From Gluconacetobacter liquefaciens (lineage in GTDB: Bacteria; Pseudomonadota; Alphaproteobacteria; Acetobacterales; Acetobacteraceae), in the NCBI RefSeq assembly GCF_003350405.1, contig NZ_QQAW01000007.1:62001-126000 (forward strand): a stretch of DNA of 64,000 nucleotides, written 5' to 3'. The notes under the pieces are model-generated. The model saw nothing but the letters and a program-made list of their open reading frames with translations. It did not search any database and was not told where the DNA came from. Within the stretch, counting starts at the first letter, position 1. Every line of letters begins with the position of its first letter. The translations under genes and the position numbers were made by a program. Positions 58,594 through 64,000 of the stretch are shown one piece after another.

Positions 58594-58869
58594 GTGAGCG
58601 TGCGGGACGTAATCTCTGGTCTTCTTGTGGTGTGTGTCTCGGCGTCCTGCGTTGCCGCGCCGGCCTGGGCCGGTACTCGCACGCATCATCATCGCAGCGG
58701 CCTGGCGGCGCATCTCTGCGCATCGCATGACGCGGTGATCGGGACGCACGGCCACAGGCTGCGGGCCATCGGCCAGCGGCATTATTTCGCCCCGATCGGG
58801 CAGGCCATGTATTATCGCGACAAATCGCATCGCTGCCGGCTCGGGCGCACCGCCCACCGCCATAGCTAG
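58594..58869 (+). CDS. Small exported histidine-rich protein, unknown function
   Basis: A protein of about 91 aa with a likely signal peptide (VISGLLVVCVSASCVAAPAWA) and a short mature part rich in His and Arg (TRTHHHRSGLAAHLCASHDAVIGTHGHRLRAIGQRHYF, ending HRS). The His content suggests metal binding. GTG 58594 follows GAGGG closely; earlier in-frame starts (ATG 58567 or 58495) have no ribosome site. Not recognised. Confidence 0.5.
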   Translation: MSVRDVISGLLVVCVSASCVAAPAWAGTRTHHHRSGLAAHLCASHDAVIGTHGHRLRAIGQRHYFAPIGQAMYYRDKSHRCRLGRTAHRHS

Positions 58870-59159
58870 AACGCCAGGGCAGGGAGAGGCTACGCGCCGT
58901 CACCCCTCGCATGGTGCTGCGGCGTGCGTTGCTGAAGGTCGGTTTCAATACCGCCGCTTCCGGCGATCTGACGGCAGCCTCCTGCGCGCCAAGGCTCACG
59001 GCCCACGAGACCGCTCCATTCTCGACACATCAGAACTGTCGGCAGAAGCGCAGTCGCAACCGCGCTTCCGTGCGTTATCAGAAGCTTTTGAAACGGCCTC
59101 AGTGCAATCGCGCGAAGGCGCCCGGAAAGCGCGCCGTCAACGGGGCTTGTGACAGCCCC
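58870..59159. other. Gap holding a dispersed repeat core
   Basis: 290 bases between the His-rich protein and the next small gene, with no gene that I can support. It contains the repeat core at 58978-59027. Nothing else is obvious. Confidence 0.45.
58978..59027. repeat. Dispersed intergenic core repeat related to the 166-bp unit
   Basis: CCTCCTGCGCGCCAAGGCTC, ACGGCCCACGAGACCGCTCC and then ATTCTCG match the centre of the 166-bp repeat (TTTCCTGCGCTCCGATGCTC, ACGGCCATTGAGGCCGCTCC, GCTTCGG) over about 45 bases. Flanking arms of the full unit are not evident. Confidence 0.5.
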
Positions 59160-59375
59160 TTACAGGGGCCGGTGAGCCCGGTCGATCAGGCGCCGCCAGA
59201 CCGAGCGCGCCTGCGCCAGCACGGGATTGGGCTGCACCGGAGGGGCGGAGGCGGCCTTGCGGGTATCATCCTTGCGGGCCAGCCAGTTATCCAGACTCAC
59301 GCCGGCCTTCGCGGCCCGGCGGGCTTCGTAAGCCTGCTTGCCTGAGGCATTGCCCTGCTTGTCGCGGCTGCTCAT
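59160..59375 (-). CDS. Small conserved-looking protein, unknown function
   Basis: A 71-aa, highly charged protein (MSSRDKQGNASGKQAYEARRAAKAGVSL, then DNWLARKDDTRKAASAPPVQPNPVLAQARSVWRRL). It has no signal peptide or membrane helix. It lies just upstream of the end of the LysR gene on the same strand and may be co-transcribed. The N-terminal Arg/Lys-rich helix could bind nucleic acid. I do not recognise it. Confidence 0.5.
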   Translation of the reverse strand: MSSRDKQGNASGKQAYEARRAAKAGVSLDNWLARKDDTRKAASAPPVQPNPVLAQARSVWRRLIDRAHRPL

Positions 59376-59411
59376 CGGTCCTGCGGTTCCCTGCGGATGG
59401 TATCGGCCCGC

Positions 59412-60299
59412 TTAGTGATGGCGGCCATTGATTTCCGACAGCAGGAAATCGCGGAACACGGCAACCCGCTTCGAAGTGCGCAGTTCTTCCGGATAGACGA
59501 AATACGCATCGACCGTCGGCAGTGGGACGTCGGGCAGGATCTTGACCAGATTCGCATGCGGTCCGGTCGCGTAAAGCGGCACCGAGCCGATTCCGACTCC
59601 GGCCGCGATGGCGGATGCCATCGCCGGCAGGCTGTTGACTTCAAGCCGCGCGCCCCGCTTCTCGTCGGACGGCACGCCGGCTTCCGCCAGCCAGTTGATA
59701 TGCGGAACAGGCGGATGATAACCGCCGAACAGCACCAGCTTGTGGGCAGACAACTCGTCGAGGGTCTGGGGGGTGCCGTATTCCTCCAGATAGCTGGGGG
59801 CGGCATAGATCGGCAGCGGGAAATCCGCGAGGTGACGCTGGATCAGGTCGGGCTGGCGCGGCGGATGCATCCGCACGGCGACATCGGCCTCGCGCATGCC
59901 CAGATCCAGGTCGTTATCTTCCAGGATCAGGGTGATCGTGATGTCGGGATTGGTTTCCATGAACCGATGCAGGCGCGGCGTCAGCCAACAGGTGCCAAAG
60001 CCCGTCGTCGTGGTCACGCGCAGGCGGCCGGCGGCCTTTTCCTTGCTCTCGGTCAGCAGCGACTGCGTCATCGCCAGTTTCGAGAACACTTCCCGCACGG
60101 TCTGGTTCAGGGTTTCGCCCTGCTCGGTCAGGATCAGGCCACGGGCATGGCGATGGAACAGCGGAACCTGAAGGGCTTCTTCCAGTGCCGAAATCTGTCG
60201 CGAAACCGCAGACTGGCTAAGGTTAAGTACATCGCCCGCATGCGTGAACGAACCGGCTTCGGCCACCGCATGAAAAATACGGAGTTTGTCCCAGTCCAA
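59412..60299 (-). CDS. LysR-family transcriptional regulator
   Basis: A 295-aa regulator with an N-terminal winged helix (LRIFHAVAEAGSFTHAGDVLNLSQSAVSRQISALEEALQVPLFHRHARGLILTEQGETL) and a periplasmic-binding-like effector domain (RLRVTTTTGFGTCWLTPRLHRFMETNPDITITLILEDNDLDLGMREADVAVRMHPP). It lies between a small gene and trxB, both transcribed in the same direction. Its targets and effector are unknown. Confidence 0.92.
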   Translation of the reverse strand: MDWDKLRIFHAVAEAGSFTHAGDVLNLSQSAVSRQISALEEALQVPLFHRHARGLILTEQGETLNQTVREVFSKLAMTQSLLTESKEKAAGRLRVTTTTGFGTCWLTPRLHRFMETNPDITITLILEDNDLDLGMREADVAVRMHPPRQPDLIQRHLADFPLPIYAAPSYLEEYGTPQTLDELSAHKLVLFGGYHPPVPHINWLAEAGVPSDEKRGARLEVNSLPAMASAIAAGVGIGSVPLYATGPHANLVKILPDVPLPTVDAYFVYPEELRTSKRVAVFRDFLLSEINGRHH

Positions 60300-60390
60300 T
60301 GCTACGCTCCGATCCTGACAGGAGGAATAGTGAAACCAAAGTTACTTTTGGTGACCGAAACGGGCCGTCCGGTCAAGGATTTGATGGGGG

Positions 60391-61350
60391 TCAGCCGGGT
60401 ATTCCAGCCAGGAAACGTTCCGCTTCCAGCGCCGCCATGCAGCCTGTTCCCGCAGCCGTGATCGCCTGACGGTAGATCTTGTCCTGTACATCGCCGGCCG
60501 CGAATACGCCGGGCACCGAAGTGCGGGTCCCCCCTGGCTTCGTCACAATATACCCCTCGTCGTCTGTTTCGATCTGGCCACGGAAGATTTCCGTGTGCGG
60601 CGCATGACCGATGGCGACGAAGACGCCGTCGACCGACAGATTTTCCGGAGCGCCGGTTTCGGTGTCGCGCAGGGTGATGCCGGTCACCACCGGCGGCTCG
60701 CCGTCCGCGATGATCTCTTCGGCCACCCGGTTCCACTTCACCGTGATCTTGGGGTGCGCGAACAGTCGGTCCTGTAAAATCTTCTCGGCACGCAGGCTGT
60801 CGCGCCGGTGGATCAGGAACACATGCTCGGCATGATGGGTCAGGTACAGCGCCTCTTCCACCGCGGTATTGCCGCCGCCGATAACGGCCACCTCGCGGCC
60901 GCGATAGAAAAAACCGTCACAGGTGGCGCAGGCCGAGACTCCGGCGCCCTGATATTCGGACTCGCCGGGAATGCCCAGCCACTTCGCCTGCGCACCGGTC
61001 GCGATCACCACCGTGCGGGCGAGATAGACATCGCCCGAATCGCCGACGAGGCGGAAAGGTTCGTCTGCTTTACGCTCGGCCAGCGCGCATTCCGTAATGA
61101 TGTCGTGGATGATCCGCGTGCCGACATGGGCGGCCTGTGCGGCCATCTGTTCCATCAGTTCCGGACCCTGGATGCCACGGGCGAAGCCCGGATAGTTCTC
61201 CACGTCCGTCGTGATCATCAACTGGCCGCCGGGCTGCAGGCCGGCAACCAGAATCGGCTTCAGGTTGGCGCGGGCGGCGTAGATGGCGGCGGTGTAGCCG
61301 GCGGGGCCGGCACCGATCACGAGCAGGTCGGTGGAATGGGTATGGGTCAT
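60391..61350 (-). CDS. trxB: Thioredoxin reductase
   Basis: A 319-aa flavoenzyme. The FAD motif is LLVIGAGPAGYTAAIYAARANLKPILVAG, followed by GGQLMITTDVENYPGF. The redox-active disulfide is ACATCDGFFYRGREVAVIGGGNTAVEEALYL, which also contains the NADPH motif, and the C-terminal FAD motif is VPGVFAAGDVQDKIYRQAITAAGTGCMAALEAERFL. It reduces thioredoxin with NADPH. ATG 61350 is chosen since the conserved N-terminus starts there; a longer frame from 61416 adds non-conserved residues. Divergent from the Lrp gene. Confidence 0.94.
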   Translation of the reverse strand: MTHTHSTDLLVIGAGPAGYTAAIYAARANLKPILVAGLQPGGQLMITTDVENYPGFARGIQGPELMEQMAAQAAHVGTRIIHDIITECALAERKADEPFRLVGDSGDVYLARTVVIATGAQAKWLGIPGESEYQGAGVSACATCDGFFYRGREVAVIGGGNTAVEEALYLTHHAEHVFLIHRRDSLRAEKILQDRLFAHPKITVKWNRVAEEIIADGEPPVVTGITLRDTETGAPENLSVDGVFVAIGHAPHTEIFRGQIETDDEGYIVTKPGGTRTSVPGVFAAGDVQDKIYRQAITAAGTGCMAALEAERFLAGIPG

Positions 61351-61512
61351 GGACTCGGCACAGGTCTGTTCAAGCTGCATGGGATATGGCCGCGCGGCGC
61401 GCCAGGCACAAGCCATCGCGGGGTCCGATGTCGGCAGCGGGATACTCTTTTCCGCGCGCGGCGCATACCCTATCCTGTGGTCTGATATTCAGGGACGGAC
61501 AAAACTGACGTG

Positions 61513-62007
61513 ATGGATCTGGATGCGATTGACCGTCGGATCGTAGCGGAACTCCAGGCGGATGGCCGCATGACCAACGTGGAACTCGCGCGTCGGGTTG
61601 GCATTTCCGCCCCACCGTGCCTGCGGCGCGTACGCCGGCTGGAAGAGGAAGGGCTGATTCGCGGCTACCATGCCGACACCGACGCGGCGCTTTTGGGATG
61701 GACGATCACCCTGTTCGCCCTGATCGGGCTCGACAGCCAGAAGGAAACGGTCCTGACCGCCTTCGAGGCCCAGGTGGCCGGCTGGCCCGAGGTGCGCGAG
61801 TGCCACATGATCCGGGGGGGCGGCGATTTCCTGGTCCGGCTGGTGGCGCGCGACGCGGCACATGAAAACCAGTTGACGCGCCGCCTGACCGAAAGCCCGC
61901 ATGTCAGCCGGGTTCAGACATTGCAGACCATCCGCACCTCCCTCAGCCGCGCCGGCGTGCCGGTGCAGCCGCTGGCCCAGCCTTTCGGCGATACAGACGG
62001 CGCATGA
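61513..62007 (+). CDS. Lrp/AsnC-family transcriptional regulator
   Basis: A 164-aa protein. The helix-turn-helix is LDAIDRRIVAELQADGRMTNVELARRVGISAPPCLRRVRRLEEEGLIRGYHA, and the RAM domain contains WTITLFALIGLDSQKETVLTAFEAQVAGWPEVRECHMIRGGGDFLVRLVARD with a conserved GxGDFLV ligand site. It probably senses an amino acid. ATG 61513 follows directly after an in-frame GTG at 61510. Its stop overlaps the start of the glycosyltransferase gene (ATGA). Confidence 0.92.
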   Translation: MDLDAIDRRIVAELQADGRMTNVELARRVGISAPPCLRRVRRLEEEGLIRGYHADTDAALLGWTITLFALIGLDSQKETVLTAFEAQVAGWPEVRECHMIRGGGDFLVRLVARDAAHENQLTRRLTESPHVSRVQTLQTIRTSLSRAGVPVQPLAQPFGDTDGA

Positions 62008-63167
62008 TGCCCGTCCGGGGCCCGGTCGGCCCCGCATCGGGGGATGGCGCTGGAGAGATCGAAGGCGCCGGCCCGATGCGCTCGGCGCCGGAGGTCAGCA
62101 TCGTCGTGCCCTGCTATAACGAGCGGGCCAATGTACGCCCACTGGTGGCGGCCCTTTCCCAAGCCCTGGCAGGGCGGGAATGGGAAGTGATCTTCGTCGA
62201 TGACAGTTCGCCCGACGGCACGATCGACGAGGTCCGGGCACTGGCCGAATGCGACAGGCGTGTGCGCGGGTTGCTGCGCGTGGGGCGGCGCGGCCTGTCC
62301 TCGGCGGTGATCGAAGGCGTGCTGTCCTCCTCTGCGCGGATCGTCGCTGTCATGGATGGCGACATGCAGCATGACGAATCGTGCCTGGGCCGCATGATCG
62401 ATGCCGTTGCGCGCGACGGCTACGACATCGCGGTCGGCAGCCGCCATGTGGCCGGCGGCGACAATGCCGGCCTGGCCAATGGCTGGCGGACATTCCTCTC
62501 CGACTCCGGCATCCGCCTGGTGCAGATGACCCTGCCGGTCAGGCTGGGCGATCCGATGAGCGGCTTCTTCGCCATGCGCCGCGACCTGTTCGCGCGCACG
62601 GTGCCGCGCCTGTCGGGCACGGGCTTCAAGATCCTGCTTGATGTGTTCCTGTCGGCACCCCAGCGGCCCAGGGTGCTGGAGGTGCCGTTCGTCTTCCGTC
62701 CCCGCGCGGCGGGCGAGAGCAAGCTGGATATCCTGGTGCTGGTGCAGTTCGTGGCGATGCTGGCGGACAAGCTGTGCCGCGGGTTCCTGCCAACCCGGTT
62801 CGTCGCGTTCTCGCTGGTGGGGCTGGTCGGTATCCTGGTCAACCTGGCGGTTCTGGATGTGGGGCGGCGTCTGGGTGCCGATTTCACGACCGGCCAGTGG
62901 CTGGGCACGCTGGTGGCCATGGTGACGAATTTCTGGATGAACAATGCGCTGACCTATCGCGATCGGCGATTGCGCGGGGTGCGGATGTGGCTGGGGCTGG
63001 CGCTGTTCATGGTCATCTGTTCGGCTGGCGCCATTGCCGATGTCGGCATCGCGCGGGCGATTTTCAGTCGTGACGGGCAATGGGGGCTAGCGGGCGCCGC
63101 CGGGGCTGCGATCGCGGTGGTGTGGAATTATGCCGTGTCCTCGACCCTGATCTGGCGCGTGCGATGA
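62004..63167 (+). CDS. Glycosyltransferase family 2 with GtrA-like membrane domain (dolichol-phosphate mannosyltransferase-like)
   Basis: A 387-aa protein. The catalytic GT2 domain shows VSIVVPCYNERANVRPLVAALSQAL, EVIFVDDSSPDGT and AVMDGDMQHDE (DxD-type), with PRRDLFARTVPRLSGTGFKILLDVFL. The C-terminal GtrA-like part has four membrane helices (FVAFSLVGLVGILVNLAVLDV to AAIAVVWNYAVSSTLIWRVR). It would transfer a sugar from a nucleotide donor to a polyprenyl phosphate on the cytoplasmic face. It overlaps the Lrp gene upstream and the GT39-type gene downstream, so all three are coupled. Confidence 0.9.
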   Translation: MMPVRGPVGPASGDGAGEIEGAGPMRSAPEVSIVVPCYNERANVRPLVAALSQALAGREWEVIFVDDSSPDGTIDEVRALAECDRRVRGLLRVGRRGLSSAVIEGVLSSSARIVAVMDGDMQHDESCLGRMIDAVARDGYDIAVGSRHVAGGDNAGLANGWRTFLSDSGIRLVQMTLPVRLGDPMSGFFAMRRDLFARTVPRLSGTGFKILLDVFLSAPQRPRVLEVPFVFRPRAAGESKLDILVLVQFVAMLADKLCRGFLPTRFVAFSLVGLVGILVNLAVLDVGRRLGADFTTGQWLGTLVAMVTNFWMNNALTYRDRRLRGVRMWLGLALFMVICSAGAIADVGIARAIFSRDGQWGLAGAAGAAIAVVWNYAVSSTLIWRVR

Positions 63168-64000
63168 GGGGCGGCGGCGAACGGGCCGGCCTTGCCCTGT
63201 CGCGATGGGGCCTGGCCCTCATCGGGGTGACGATTGTGCGTCTGCTGGTGGCGGCCTGCACGCCGCTTTCGCCCGACGAGGCCTATTACTGGGTCTGGTC
63301 GCGCGCGCTGGCGCCGGGCTATCTGGACCATCCCCCGATGGTGGCGCTTTGGATCCGTGCGGGCACCGCTCTGCTGGGGAGCGGAGCCCTGGGCGTGCGG
63401 CTGCTGGGTCCGATTTCGGCGGCGATCGGCACGCTGTTCCTGGCCCTGGCCGCCCGGGACCTGGGAGCTGGCGACGGGCCGCCGGCCAGCCGGATGGTGC
63501 GGGCGGGCGTGCTGCTCAACGCCACGCTGGCGCTGGGCATCGGCGCGGTGATGATGACCCCGGATACGCCGCTGCTGTTCTTCATGACGCTGGCGCTGTG
63601 GGCATTGGGCCGGCTGCTGGCCACCGGCCAAGGGGCATGGTGGCTGGTGCTGGGGGCGGCGCTCGGCCTGGCGTGCGACAGCAAATATACCGCCGTGCTG
63701 CCCGGAGGCGGCCTGGCCCTGTGGTGTGTGTGCAGCCGCTCCGGCCGCGCGTGGCTGCGCACGCCGTGGCCGTGGTGCGGGGCGCTGCTGGCCGCAATCC
63801 TGTTTTTGCCGGTTATCGGCTGGAACGAAGCACATCATTGGGCCAGCTTCGTGCGCCAGGGCGGCCGGGCAGGGGACTGGCGGCCGGCGCGCGCCGTGCA
63901 GTTCCTCTCGGAACTGGCAGGCGGCCAGCTTGGCCTGATGACACCGTTGATCGCGCTGGCGTTCGGTGGCGGCCTGTGGAGGGCGTGGCGACGGGCCGGC
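63164..64000 (+). CDS. ArnT-like glycosyltransferase of family 39, partial
   Basis: At least 279 codons from ATG 63164, running off the right edge. The first extracytoplasmic loop carries TPLSPDEAYYWVWSRALAPGYLDHPPMVALWIRAG, the DEAYY and DHPPM elements that hold the catalytic acid of ArnT/PMT-type (PF13231/GT39) enzymes. At least seven hydrophobic helices follow. It would move a sugar from polyprenyl phosphate to lipid A or another envelope target at the periplasmic face. ATGA overlap with the GT2/GtrA gene indicates the two act in sequence: one charges the lipid carrier, the other uses it. Confidence 0.88.
   Translation, partial: MRGGGERAGLALSRWGLALIGVTIVRLLVAACTPLSPDEAYYWVWSRALAPGYLDHPPMVALWIRAGTALLGSGALGVRLLGPISAAIGTLFLALAARDLGAGDGPPASRMVRAGVLLNATLALGIGAVMMTPDTPLLFFMTLALWALGRLLATGQGAWWLVLGAALGLACDSKYTAVLPGGGLALWCVCSRSGRAWLRTPWPWCGALLAAILFLPVIGWNEAHHWASFVRQGGRAGDWRPARAVQFLSELAGGQLGLMTPLIALAFGGGLWRAWRRAG

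Overview
The window is high-GC DNA with tightly packed, often overlapping genes. It looks like an alphaproteobacterium of the acetic acid bacteria (Acetobacteraceae, Gluconacetobacter/Komagataeibacter-like). That placement is inference, from the gene families (quinate/shikimate catabolism, propeller-type diguanylate cyclase, MucR, IHF-beta next to sppA, glnK-amtB) and from IS3/IS5-type insertion sequences. There are no rRNA or tRNA genes, no CRISPR array and no phage module that I can see.

Region by region. (1) 1-10176: a catabolic island for quinate/shikimate-type hydroaromatics. It has a FAD dehydrogenase (cut by the left edge), a divergent AroE paralog, 3-oxoadipate CoA-transferase A and B, beta-ketoadipyl-CoA thiolase, an aromatic-acid MFS transporter, a canonical-looking shikimate dehydrogenase, a TIM-barrel isomerase and a two-domain 3-dehydroshikimate dehydratase. 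Two intergenic gaps carry IclR/PcaR-like operators. The ring-cleavage genes are not here. (2) 10177-11870: insertion-sequence scar. A decayed IS5-family transposase is cut by a decayed IS3-family element with long terminal repeats, which in turn truncates a gene for an exported protein after its signal peptide. (3) 12110-16899: a periplasmic-propeller diguanylate cyclase whose signal peptide is out of frame across a nine-base C tract, then an ArsR regulator divergent from an old yellow enzyme. (4) 17065-18461: a YqjI-like PadR regulator and YqjH-like ferric-chelate reductase with two GATATATC sites upstream. (5) 18581-29070: housekeeping and exported proteins: MRJP-family protein, PriA, XerC, prolyl iminopeptidase, retropepsin-like protease, glnK-amtB with a sigma-54-type promoter and terminator, UbiH-family hydroxylase, followed by CysE. 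(6) 30035-30585: tandem 166-bp repeats, each able to fold into a long nested hairpin; related cores recur at three other gaps. (7) 30684-34891: amidohydrolase, BaiN-like flavoprotein and HerA-like ATPase. (8) 35229-44883: an iron/heme island with two TonB-dependent receptors, heme oxygenase, Fur-family regulator, Bfd, two mutually similar unknown proteins and another unknown protein, linked by several 17-bp palindromes. (9) 44939-50057: small conserved protein, S46 peptidase, chemoreceptor. (10) 50417-56549: two guanine-deaminase-like enzymes either side of a FUSC-type exporter, then ribokinase. (11) 56690-64000: MucR, SppA, IhfB, small proteins, LysR, TrxB, Lrp, a GT2/GtrA glycosyltransferase and a GT39-type glycosyltransferase cut by the right edge.

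The most unusual items are the C-tract frameshift in the diguanylate cyclase, the structured 166-bp repeats and their dispersed relatives, and the iron island with its paralogous unknown proteins and two operator types.
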